Assembly (NCBI RefSeq): GCF_029016485.1
Contig: NZ_CP092107.1
Location: 992,001-1,056,000 of the forward strand
DNA from: Vibrio sp. JC009
GTDB lineage: Bacteria; Pseudomonadota; Gammaproteobacteria; Enterobacterales; Vibrionaceae
Reading direction: 5' to 3'
Length of the DNA: 64,000 nucleotides
Shown: one piece after another, positions 37,293 through 45,638 of the stretch
Numbering within the stretch: position 1 is the first letter of the stretch
How the letters are laid out: the number at the start of each line of letters is the position of its first letter
Notes under the pieces: model-generated
The model's database searches: none
The model's input: only the letters and a program-made list of their open reading frames with translations
What the model was told of the DNA's origin: nothing
Position numbers and translations under genes: made by a program

Positions 37293-37325
37293 CATAAACA
37301 CAGGATTTCAGGTTAAAAACACAAT

Positions 37326-37739
37326 ATGAAAGTAGTTACGGGCGTAGTCGGCAATGATATCCACGTTGTTGCTAACCGACTCATTGAACTCTCTCTCGAC
37401 GCCAGAGGCTATGAGGTGTTCAATTTAGGTGTAAATACGCACCTTGAAGAGTTCTTCGATGCCGTGGTGGAAACCGGGGCAGAAGTACTTTTGATCTCTT
37501 CACTTAACGGTGAGGCCGAAGGCTGGAGCCGTGAGGTCAGAGCGTTAAAATCCAAATACAAAGGATTAGATGATCTGATCATGATGATTGGCGGTAACCT
37601 GACCGTTGGTACCGGTGATCCGGAAGAGATTCAGGAAAAGTACAAAAAGTATGGCTTTGACCTGGTGTGTCACCAGGTAGACTTGAACGTCGGCCTTGAC
37701 CTTTTGGATGATTTAATAAGGGAGAGGAATTTAGCATGA
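37326..37739 (+). CDS. glmS: Glutamate mutase sigma (B12-binding) subunit
   Basis: 137 residues, the size of clostridial GlmS. It binds adenosylcobalamin with the axial His13 in GNDIHVVANRL, then LLISSLNGEAEG and IGGNLTVG as the other cofactor loops. The usual DxHxxG motif here reads DIHVVA, an Ala replacing Gly. With GlmE it rearranges L-glutamate to (2S,3S)-3-methylaspartate. Overlaps glmE by 4 bp. First gene of the four-gene operon glmS-glmE-mutL-ligase. Confidence 0.9.
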   Translation: MKVVTGVVGNDIHVVANRLIELSLDARGYEVFNLGVNTHLEEFFDAVVETGAEVLLISSLNGEAEGWSREVRALKSKYKGLDDLIMMIGGNLTVGTGDPEEIQEKYKKYGFDLVCHQVDLNVGLDLLDDLIRERNLA

Positions 37740-39100
37740 GCCTGCTTCAGGAAGAAAGAGAGATCATTTTAAGCAACGAATATGTCGACAACTTTGACTT
37801 CGACGAAGTAAAAGAATTTGTTGCCGGTGCCAGCAAAGAGCTGTTTATCTCTCACCATTTCAAAAACAAAAGCAAGATGTTAGTACAGCCACGTGGCGGC
37901 TTCCCTACTTATAAAAAACAGTTTGCCCTTAACGAATTTTTCGTCAATGCCAACGTTGATGTACTTCCGCTGACAATCGATTCCAACACACGTCTGAATG
38001 ACTACGGCACGGCGAAAAAGATGCTGCGCCTGAGTGAAGAGAACGATGTGGATATGCTGAACGGTTACCCGCTGGTGAACCACGGCTACCGTACTACGCG
38101 TAAGATGATTACCCACTTTAATAAGCCGGTCAGTCTGCGCCACGGTACGCCTGATGCGAGGCTGCTAACCGAAACGGCTATCGCTTCAGGTATCTTCGAG
38201 ATCGAAGGCGGACCTATTACCTATCTTCTGCCGTACTCAAAGAACTTCCCGCTGGATAAAGCCTTTATGTACTGGAAGTATGTAGAGCGCGTGTGTGCGA
38301 AATACTCTGAGCTTAACGCACCGATTAACCGTGAGTCCTTTGGCCCGCTTACAGCGACGCTTGTACCGCCGTCAATCACTATCGTTATCCAGCTTCTGGA
38401 AATGCTGCTTGCCCTTGAAGAAGGCGTAAAATCTTTCTCTGTCTCCTTCTCTCAGACCGGTTCTATGAATCAGGATATCGTGATGGGTGCGGTCATTAAG
38501 AAAATGGCAAGACACTATGCAGAATCTATTGGCTGCGGCGATGCTGCCATTCATCTGGTTTATCACCAGTGGATGGGCGCATTCCCGACCAATAAAAGTT
38601 ATGCAGAGCAGCTGATTAACATGTCTACCGTTATCGCCGCTATGGTTGGTGCAGATAAGATCATCACCAAGACCCGAGAAGAGGCGTCCGGTATTCCGAC
38701 GAAAGAAGCGAATGCAAAAACCGTTGCCGATACTCAGTACACGCTGGGCATTCTCAATGGCCTGCCTAATATTGTTGACGAACAGGAAGAAGAGATCCTG
38801 ACTGCCGAAGTGATGGCAATTATGGAAGCTGTGTTTAACGACCCGGCCGATACGCTGTGGCGTAAAGTCTTTAACTCCATCAAGTGTGGCATTATCGATG
38901 TGCCTTTCTCACCGCACATCATCAACCACAACAAGATGATCACCATCAGGGACGCCAATAAGAACATCCGCATCATTGATCGCGGCGGTGTGCCAATCCC
39001 TGATCGCTGCTTCGAGTACGAACGCTCGCAGTGCGACCTGAACAAAGACACCACCAGTATCGTTAGCGACATAATTCATGATATAGGCATTATGCAATGA
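37736..39100 (+). CDS. glmE: Glutamate mutase epsilon (catalytic) subunit
   Basis: 454 residues, somewhat shorter than clostridial GlmE (about 480). Substrate-binding residues can be placed by pattern: Arg53 (QPRGGFPTY), Arg86 (SNTRLNDY), Arg135 (RHGTPDAR) and Glu157 (EGGPITYLLPY), the last three at a constant offset of 14 from clostridial Arg100, Arg149 and Glu171. The loop reads EGGPITYLLPY instead of EGGGISYNIPY. Glutamate is the likely substrate, but the altered loop leaves room for a close analogue. Overlaps both neighbours by 4 bp. Confidence 0.92.
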   Translation: MSLLQEEREIILSNEYVDNFDFDEVKEFVAGASKELFISHHFKNKSKMLVQPRGGFPTYKKQFALNEFFVNANVDVLPLTIDSNTRLNDYGTAKKMLRLSEENDVDMLNGYPLVNHGYRTTRKMITHFNKPVSLRHGTPDARLLTETAIASGIFEIEGGPITYLLPYSKNFPLDKAFMYWKYVERVCAKYSELNAPINRESFGPLTATLVPPSITIVIQLLEMLLALEEGVKSFSVSFSQTGSMNQDIVMGAVIKKMARHYAESIGCGDAAIHLVYHQWMGAFPTNKSYAEQLINMSTVIAAMVGADKIITKTREEASGIPTKEANAKTVADTQYTLGILNGLPNIVDEQEEEILTAEVMAIMEAVFNDPADTLWRKVFNSIKCGIIDVPFSPHIINHNKMITIRDANKNIRIIDRGGVPIPDRCFEYERSQCDLNKDTTSIVSDIIHDIGIMQ

Positions 39101-40296
39101 GCCAGGAAAAACTATTTATCGACATCGGCAGTACCTACTTCAAGGTTTCCGACTCACAACATATCGAGCAGCACTTCAGGGATTTCAACAAAGACATCCT
39201 TGATGACCTGATGCAGAAATGCGGCACACGGGTGAGCCAGTTCAACCAAGACGATATCTATATCTGCTCTTCCGCAAATGGTGGCCTGAGCACGCTGATT
39301 ATTGGTGTGACAAACTCATTCTCGCTGAAGTACGCGACAAACATTGCCTTTAACTCAGGCATCAACATCATTGATACCATCCTGTATCAGAACATTGAAG
39401 ACTACTCTGTTCCAAGTGATCTGGTGGATGTGGTTATCGTGGTTGGCGGTGTAAACAGTAACGGCTCTATTTTTGGTGATGAGCTGTACAACTATCTGGA
39501 GCAGTTGAACTACTCCAACATTGTTTACGTGGGTAACGAGCAAGATGCTCAGTCTGTGGCTGAAAATGTAGAGAACCTGGTGACGCTGCCGAACATCATC
39601 GACAGCCGTCTTCATATTGTGGAAGAACACCTGAAAGAGTATCTGACCAACCTGTATCAGCAGGATATTGAAGGTAAAGAGGACATTAAGAGCCTGTACC
39701 AGATCACCTCTAATCAGATCTTCTCAACACCTTACATCGTAAATCAGGCGCTGCCTCATATTGATGCAGGCTACTCTGTGGTGGACCCGTTTATCGTGCT
39801 GGATATCGGTGGTGCAACGACGGATATCCACTACTCCAAAGATCTGGTTATCGATGAAAATATCGTAACCGAAAACGAATATGACCGTCTGGTATTCAAA
39901 AAACTGGGCGTGTACAAATCCAAACAGTCACTGATCTTTGCAGCGCAAAACAACGAGTTTGTTTATGAGCTGTTGATGCACCTGAAAGTGACGGAAAACA
40001 TCTTCGAAGAGCAGAGCGAAAAAGCCACCAAGATACTGATGCAGCTTGCTATCTTCCTGGTGCTCTGCAAAATTTCTCATTACCGTAAAGCCTATATCAA
40101 CCTGAAATTGCTGGCGATCAATTCTATAGTAATCACAGGTGGTATTACTAAAGTGCTTTCAGTTGAAGAGGTTGAAGACATCATCGCCTTCTTCTACAAG
40201 AAAATTATGACGTCGGAACATAAGCCTGTGACCATTATGGACAGCAACTATGATATCTGGACGTTAGGCGCAAAAGGAAAACTAGAATGTCAATAA
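39097..40296 (+). CDS. mutL: MutL-type reactivating factor for glutamate mutase
   Basis: 399 residues, an ASKHA-fold ATPase: phosphate-1 loop FIDIGSTYFKV near residue 7 and a second motif FIVLDIGGATTDIHYS near 232. MutL proteins found with glutamate mutase are thought to exchange damaged cobalamin, keeping the mutase active. Shorter than many MutL proteins (about 460). It is unrelated to the mismatch-repair MutL despite the name. Overlaps glmE by 4 bp and the ligase by 10 bp, so all four proteins are probably made together. Confidence 0.85.
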   Translation: MSQEKLFIDIGSTYFKVSDSQHIEQHFRDFNKDILDDLMQKCGTRVSQFNQDDIYICSSANGGLSTLIIGVTNSFSLKYATNIAFNSGINIIDTILYQNIEDYSVPSDLVDVVIVVGGVNSNGSIFGDELYNYLEQLNYSNIVYVGNEQDAQSVAENVENLVTLPNIIDSRLHIVEEHLKEYLTNLYQQDIEGKEDIKSLYQITSNQIFSTPYIVNQALPHIDAGYSVVDPFIVLDIGGATTDIHYSKDLVIDENIVTENEYDRLVFKKLGVYKSKQSLIFAAQNNEFVYELLMHLKVTENIFEEQSEKATKILMQLAIFLVLCKISHYRKAYINLKLLAINSIVITGGITKVLSVEEVEDIIAFFYKKIMTSEHKPVTIMDSNYDIWTLGAKGKLECQ

Positions 40297-41858
40297 ACTG
40301 TATCCGAACCCTGCTGGAAAGTGCCGTTAAGACACATGCGGATAAAACCGCTGTCACTTTGGACAGCAGCAAGGTTACCTACGCGGAGCTCTATAAAAAA
40401 GTCAATCAGGTCGCACTCTACCTGAAGGAACTGGACCTGCCTAAAGATTCACGAATCGGCATCTACTCCAATAAGCGGATTGAGCAGGTCATCGCCCAGC
40501 TTGCGATCCTTTCAACCGACTATATTCTGGTGCCGATGTCGAAAATGCTCAAGCCAGAGCAGGTGAATTACATCATCAAAGATTGCGATATCAAGTGCAT
40601 TATCACGGATAAAGCGAAGCTGGAAAGCCTTGATGAGATCAACTACGAAGGCCATGTCATCTCCTATGATATCGCCGGCAGCGAGATTGCTTCGTTTGAA
40701 GAGATCTACAAGTACTACAACAAACCTTACGAGTGCGACATCAGCGGGCACGACTCCGCAGTAATTACTTACTCCTTTGGCCTGTCAGGCACACCAAAGG
40801 GGATAGTTATCTCGCACCGTAACCTGATTGACTCAGCTCGTGTGGTTTCTCTGTATCTGAAACTGACTGAAGACGATGTTATCTCAGGCGTTCTGTTCTT
40901 CAATCTGGACTATGGCCTGAATCAGGTGTTCTGTAGCCTGTACAAGAAAGCGACCCTGGCACTGCACCGCTTTATCCTGCCGGATGAGTTCTTCAGCCAC
41001 CTTATTGACGATCAGGTGACGGTTCTTCCGGTTATGCCGGTTTACATCTCTCAGATGTTTGAAGAAGGCACAGCCCGTATTCCGAGCCCTGAACTGTTCG
41101 ACAAGGTTCGTATCATCACCTCTTCCGGCGGTAACGTTAACCGCAGAATGGTGGATGACTGTAAGCAGACTTTCCAGAAGGCTGACTTTTACTCAATGCA
41201 TGGTCTGACAGAGGCCTTCCGCTCTACTTACCTGGATCCGTCTCAGATTCAGATAAGACCGGAATCTATCGGTAAAGCGATCCCGGATGTGGAGCTTTAT
41301 GTCCTGAATGAAGAGGGCAAAGAGTGTGCACCACGTGAAGTGGGTGAGCTTATCCACCGTGGCGGCTATATCTACAAAGGCTACTGGAATGCACCGGAAG
41401 AGACAGCGGAACGTTATAAGTCGGTTTCTATCCTGAAGGATGCGATTAATCTTGAGGGCCAGCTGGTCGATGAACTTGTTGTGGCGACCGGCGATTATGT
41501 TTACCGCGATGAAGAGGGTTACCTCTACTTCGCCTATCGTAAAGATGACATGATCAAAACCCGCGGCTTCCGCGTTTCTCCGTATGAAATCGAATCGGTA
41601 GTAGCCAAGAACCTTCCGGATATCGACCGCTGCGCCGTATTCGGTATGGAAAACGAGCTTATCGAAGAGGAAGTGGTACTGGTTTACTCAGCACCAAGCC
41701 AGATCAGCGAAACTGAGATCCTGTTTGAGCTGAACAAACACCTGGCGTCCTACATGATCCCGGCCCGTATCGTTTACAAGAAGCACATGCCGCTTCTGCA
41801 AAATGATAAAAACCGGGTGAATAAGGAAGCACTGAAAGAAGAGCTGTCAGCCTATTAA
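40287..41858 (+). CDS. AMP-forming acyl/amino-acid ligase of the glutamate mutase operon
   Basis: 523 residues, ANL superfamily. Core motifs: a diverged P-loop (TYSFGLSGTPKGIVISH, normally YTSGTTGxPKG), HGLTEAF, ATGDYVYRDEEGYLY, the hinge KDDMIKTRGFRVSPYEIE, and a C-terminal NDKNRVNKEAL with the adenylation Lys. It would activate a carboxylate as its adenylate and pass it to CoA, a carrier thiol or an amine. No carrier-protein gene is in the operon. By position the likely acid is 3-methylaspartate or a product of it. The general look is close to D-alanyl-carrier and exosortase-associated ligases. Confidence 0.85.
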   Translation: MSINCIRTLLESAVKTHADKTAVTLDSSKVTYAELYKKVNQVALYLKELDLPKDSRIGIYSNKRIEQVIAQLAILSTDYILVPMSKMLKPEQVNYIIKDCDIKCIITDKAKLESLDEINYEGHVISYDIAGSEIASFEEIYKYYNKPYECDISGHDSAVITYSFGLSGTPKGIVISHRNLIDSARVVSLYLKLTEDDVISGVLFFNLDYGLNQVFCSLYKKATLALHRFILPDEFFSHLIDDQVTVLPVMPVYISQMFEEGTARIPSPELFDKVRIITSSGGNVNRRMVDDCKQTFQKADFYSMHGLTEAFRSTYLDPSQIQIRPESIGKAIPDVELYVLNEEGKECAPREVGELIHRGGYIYKGYWNAPEETAERYKSVSILKDAINLEGQLVDELVVATGDYVYRDEEGYLYFAYRKDDMIKTRGFRVSPYEIESVVAKNLPDIDRCAVFGMENELIEEEVVLVYSAPSQISETEILFELNKHLASYMIPARIVYKKHMPLLQNDKNRVNKEALKEELSAY

Positions 41859-41867
41859 CCTTTTATA

Positions 41868-42009
41868 GGGACAGGCACCTCAACTACGGGGACAGACACC
41901 TTAATTATGAGGAAAGGCACCTTAATCCTGTATTTATTAATTCGGACGCCAGCACCATGCTGGCGTTTTTATGGGGACAGGCACCTTAGTTACAAGGACA
42001 GACACCTTA
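41868..42009. repeat. REP-like repeat cluster 1 (five copies)
   Basis: Five direct copies of (G)GGACAGGCACCTTA or its GACAGACACC / GAAAGGCACC variants, at about 41868-41880, 41888-41903, 41910-41924, 41973-41988 and 41995-42009. They surround the ligase-operon terminator. The family is shared with clusters around the transposase at 43582 and further downstream. Confidence 0.85.
41947..41970 (+). terminator. Terminator of the glutamate mutase operon
   Basis: Perfect 8-bp stem CGCCAGCA/TGCTGGCG with a 3-nt loop and a following TTTTT. Confidence 0.88.
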
Positions 42010-42032
42010 TTAGGTATTCAACGGATTTCTAA

Positions 42033-43238
42033 TCAACCCAAAGCGGGCAAAACTCCTGCGGTGATCAAAAACTGCGCGGCAATAATAACAAAGCCGCTAC
42101 CAGCAGCCAGAGTCAGGCTCATGCCACCACCCTTTACTTGGTATAGGTTGTCATATGTTGCGTTGGAACGTGCTTTTTTCACCATAGCTACCGGCAAAAA
42201 GATCGCCAGAACCACAAGTGCAATCGCAGCGTAGCCTAACGCAGTAATAAACCCTTGCGGATAAAAAAGCGCGAAACACATCGGAGGCAGAAAGGTAACC
42301 AGTGCAGATAGAATGCGGTTCTGACTCTGTCCGCTTTTCTTCATCGAGTCACCAAGGAATTCAAACAGACCAAGGCTCACACCTAAAAATGAGGTCAGCA
42401 GTGCCAGGTCTGCAAAAATACCGATTATCTGACCCAATTTACCAAAGTGAATTTTCTCAGACAGTGCTCCGATAAGCCCTGTCAGCCCCTTATTATCAAA
42501 CAACTCCTGCTGACTGATCACCCCAAGCGTCACCGCCTGCCAGAACAGGTAAATAACCAAAGGGATAGCAGAACCGATAACGATAGCCTTCTTTAGAGAT
42601 CGGGTATCGCCATCCAGATAATTCACAATTGCCGGAATACTGCCGTGGAAACCAAACGAAGTAAAAATAACCGGAATAGCTGCAACAACCAGCCCCTTTT
42701 CCAGCGGCATGTTAAGCAGATAAGCTTCGGTGACATTAGGTGCAAGGAAAAAAAGTACTATAACCATTACCGCAAGCTTGGTTGCGAAGAGAAGCCGGTT
42801 AATACGGTCAACTGTTCCAGTACCGATAGTTACAACCGAAGCCACAATCAATGTAAAAATAACTGTCGCAGTCTGGTTGCTTATGGATATGCCCGACAGT
42901 TGCCCGATACGCTGTCCAAACTGAGCCCCGCCACCAGCAATATAAGCGGCGCACAGAGCATAAAACAGAAACAACATGGAAATACTGGCAATCCATTTAC
43001 CTCTGTTACCCAGAAACTGTTTTGCCAGAGTATGCAATGTGGCGCTAGCCGGAGCATGCTGATGCAATTCCAGCATCAATAATGCGGTATAGGTCATCAA
43101 AGCCCACAGCAGCAGCATCACCGCAAGAGAAGTAGTAAAGCCGATCCCGGCAGACGCGAGAGGAAGAGCAAGCATACCGGCACCAATTGTGGTACCCGCA
43201 ATGATCAGTGTGCTTCCAAGAACTTTTGAATTTAGCAT
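42033..43238 (-). CDS. tyrP: Aromatic amino acid permease (HAAAP family)
   Basis: 401 residues, about 11 membrane helices, with the family start IIAGTTIGAGMLALPLASAG and VIFTSFGFHGSIPAIVNYL. Members import tyrosine, tryptophan or phenylalanine with H+. TyrP is the closest by look; Mtr or TnaB-like specificity cannot be excluded. No good ribosome site precedes ATG 43238. It is convergent with the glutamate mutase operon and bracketed by REP-like repeats on both sides. Confidence 0.85.
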   Translation of the reverse strand: MLNSKVLGSTLIIAGTTIGAGMLALPLASAGIGFTTSLAVMLLLWALMTYTALLMLELHQHAPASATLHTLAKQFLGNRGKWIASISMLFLFYALCAAYIAGGGAQFGQRIGQLSGISISNQTATVIFTLIVASVVTIGTGTVDRINRLLFATKLAVMVIVLFFLAPNVTEAYLLNMPLEKGLVVAAIPVIFTSFGFHGSIPAIVNYLDGDTRSLKKAIVIGSAIPLVIYLFWQAVTLGVISQQELFDNKGLTGLIGALSEKIHFGKLGQIIGIFADLALLTSFLGVSLGLFEFLGDSMKKSGQSQNRILSALVTFLPPMCFALFYPQGFITALGYAAIALVVLAIFLPVAMVKKARSNATYDNLYQVKGGGMSLTLAAGSGFVIIAAQFLITAGVLPALG

Positions 43239-43269
43239 TGTAAGGATTTATTTACGCCATTAAATTAAG

Positions 43270-43400
43270 ACAGGGACAGACCTTAACCTTCGATACAAAC
43301 CTATTCAACGTAATATGTAAATTTGCAACCACAGTAATTGTAATGAATATTTTACACCAACTTTGCCGGGACAGGCACCTTATCAATGAGGACAGACACT
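43270..43400. repeat. REP-like repeat cluster 2 (three copies)
   Basis: Copies at 43271-43285 (degenerate, gggacagaccttaac), 43368-43381 (gggacaggcacctt) and 43388-43400 (gaggacagacact), in the same orientation as cluster 1. The 343-bp stretch 43239-43581 holds these and a start-less remnant-looking tract only; I see no gene there. Confidence 0.75.
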
Positions 43401-43581
43401 CGATCTATTTTCACACCAGAAATAAGTCAAAGACGCGTTTATAGACGCCTGTTTACCCACAAACCACCAAACTTAAAATCTCTATTTTTGGGAAACTACC
43501 GCTTGTTGGTTTCTATCTGCATACGAAACCCAAATCGCTTTGGATTTGTTATCAAATTAGGAAGGGAAAATGCACTGTAGG

Positions 43582-44535
43582 TTAAGTTAAGGAGTACCCA
43601 ACAACCCTATGTCGATTAAGCTCAGGAATTGCTCTTTCAATACTCCGTTTGTGGCCAACCAATAAAGCGCGCTTACATTCGAGACAGGTACATATTTGTA
43701 ACCATTCGCTCTGTTCAGATTTTAGTCGCTCCAAAATCGGAGGTAGACTATTATCAATACTCATCTTACCTTCCCGAAGTTGCCGCCCGGTCCAATCGAC
43801 TAATTCAATATAGTCCATCAAACGAAATGGTATTCCTTCCGCATTAGTCCTGCTTCCTGCAAAAGGATACAATCCTGCGGGTGTTGCTTTTGTTTCGATT
43901 AAATTATCTATCCGCTCTTTGATCGAAGTATGCTCAGATTTTTCCGGAGTTTCTGCTTCACCCGCCCGAACCGGATTTAAATCAACGTAGGCCATGGCTG
44001 CCAGTACTGCTTTATCATCGACCAAAGCCTGACTCTTAAAGCGACTCTCCCAGAAATGCCCTCTACATTCGTCTTCCAGGTTGGCTTTTTTAGCTATATC
44101 CATATTGAGCTCTTTCATAAACCAGCTTAGATTGAACAAACGTTCACGCCAATCATCAATGATAGCCTGAGCTTTTAGATATTCTGTTTCAGATTTCAGT
44201 TCTCTGCTTAGAAGTCGCTGAATTAATACAGGTTGATGATGCTGAGATGACCAGCGCTCAATAACCTCCACATCTGATAATGCTTTAGCTTTTTTTCTAT
44301 TGAGGTGCACCACTAGGTGATAATGATTACTCATAACTGCATAGGCGCAAATATCAATACAGTACATCATCGATAGCTCTTTGATACGGGCTTCTATCCA
44401 TTCTCTGCGGTGTTCATAGCAACGCTGTGACTGAGCATCGTATCCACATAAATAGGTCCTGCGTACACAACGGGAAACACAGTGATAATAAGAGGTTACA
44501 TTGGGGTTTACCTGCTGGCTTCTGGCTGTAGTCAT
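43582..44535 (-). mobile_element. REP-associated transposase (RAYT, Y1_Tnp family)
   Basis: 317-residue protein with the IS200/REP transposase fold: YYHCVSRCVRRTYLCG, the HUH motif His71-Tyr-His73 in VMSNHYHLVVHLN, RGHFWESRFKSQ and AYVDLNPVRAG. I could not place the catalytic Tyr at its usual spot (LNMDIAKKAN has Asp). ATG 44535 is favoured by AGGTGA. RAYTs act on short palindromic repeats instead of IS ends; matching repeats flank it on both sides in opposite orientation. It is probably a domesticated single-copy gene. Confidence 0.85.
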
Positions 44536-44656
44536 AGTGGTCACCTAAATAGAAAACGCCATAAATGGTATCTGTTTTAGGTAAGAATTAATTTTTTGAT
44601 TCAGTAGGTTACGAGCCAAAGAACATAAATCTGCAATAAGGCGGTCATGTTGCATC

Positions 44657-44690
44657 GGGTGCCTGTCCTAATAACTAAAGTGCCTGTCCC
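44657..44690. repeat. REP-like repeat cluster 3 (two inverted copies)
   Basis: gggtgcctgtccta (44657-44670) and aaagtgcctgtccc (44677-44690): the same motif as clusters 1 and 2 but inverted, on the upstream side of the transposase gene. Confidence 0.8.
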
Positions 44691-44796
44691 GATAATATTC
44701 TCTCACTTTTTGCTGTTAACTCTTTCCAAACCCAAAAAAGTCAGTAGACTCGGGATCCTGTTTTAAGTAACCCTGTTTTTCTCCGGAGTGTGTTAA

Positions 44797-45285
44797 TTGG
44801 AAAAGCATGAAGAAGTATTAGTTTCCCTCAGACAAATTATCCGAGCGATCGATCTGCATTCAAAAAAGCTTAGTAAAGAAGCTGGTTTAACCGGGCCGCA
44901 GCTGATTCTGATGCGCTCAATCAGAGAACTGGGCGAAGTCACGATCAGACAGTTGTCCAACCACACTAATATGAGTCCTGCAACCGCAACGACAATTCTG
45001 GACCGACTGGAGCGTAACGGCCTGGCCGAAAGGATCAGAAGCACAACGGACAAAAGAAAAGTGCATGCCAATCTCACTGAAAAAGGCCTGCAGTTGCTCG
45101 ACTCAGCTCCGCTTCCCCTGCAAGAGAATTTCATCAATAAATTCCAGAGCCTGGAAGAGTGGGAGCAAAGCCTGTTGCTCTCTTCCGTTCAGCGCATTGC
45201 AGGTATGATGAACGCTGAATCTTATGATGCAGCACCTGTACTTGAGCTGGGCAGTATCACCGACCCAGGCGTAACATCCAAGTAA
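44797..45285 (+). CDS. cosR: MarR-family regulator, EctR/CosR type
   Basis: 162 residues, winged helix-turn-helix (TIRQLSNHTNMSPATATTIL, then the wing IRSTTDKRKVHANLT). The N-terminus VLVSLRQIIRAIDLHSKKL followed by GLTGPQLILMRSI matches EctR/CosR proteins that repress ectoine and betaine genes in Vibrio and halophiles. Start is TTG 44797 behind GGAG. It precedes proXWV in the same direction, with a terminator and 353 bp between, and may repress it (inference; the symbol is tentative). Confidence 0.78.
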   Translation: MEKHEEVLVSLRQIIRAIDLHSKKLSKEAGLTGPQLILMRSIRELGEVTIRQLSNHTNMSPATATTILDRLERNGLAERIRSTTDKRKVHANLTEKGLQLLDSAPLPLQENFINKFQSLEEWEQSLLLSSVQRIAGMMNAESYDAAPVLELGSITDPGVTSK

Positions 45286-45322
45286 GCACTTTTCCGCAGC
45301 ATCCCGCATAAGAAACACCCTG

Positions 45323-45360
45323 ATACCTCTTGGCCTCGCTGGCTGAGAGGTATTTTTTTG
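45323..45360 (+). terminator. Terminator of the MarR gene
   Basis: 8-bp stem ATACCTCT/AGAGGTAT, 15-nt loop that can pair further, then TTTTTTT. Confidence 0.85.
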
Positions 45361-45380
45361 CGACTAACTCTTTATAGCAT

Positions 45381-45581
45381 TAGTTTGAACAATAACGTTA
45401 TTTAATATATCACTAAAAAGACCAGCTAATTTCGTTAGACATCTACCCAGAGAAAATCGAGGGTAATCGCTTATATTCAGAGAGTTAATTCACAAAAATT
45501 TCAGTAAATTCACTCATACTAACATTTCTATCATCTGCATCGTGAATTTATGGTTACAGATCTAATAGTTTGAACACTAAC
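45381..45581 (+). promoter_or_regulatory. Direct repeat in the proX promoter region
   Basis: TAGTTTGAACAATAAC at 45381-45396 and TAGTTTGAACACTAAC at 45566-45581, one mismatch in 16. The second copy lies 58 bp before proX. Candidate binding sites for the adjacent MarR protein or another osmotic regulator. No gene is seen in 45286-45638. Confidence 0.45.
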
Positions 45582-45638
45582 TAAAATGCATGTATGCTTA
45601 TTAACGTTTTAGATACATGGACAAAAAAGGATTTAACC

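Noticed and set aside
37097..37325. Cobalamin riboswitch before glmS
   Set aside because: Looked for because the mutase needs B12; the typical B12-box sequence is not visible, only the different leader fold reported above.
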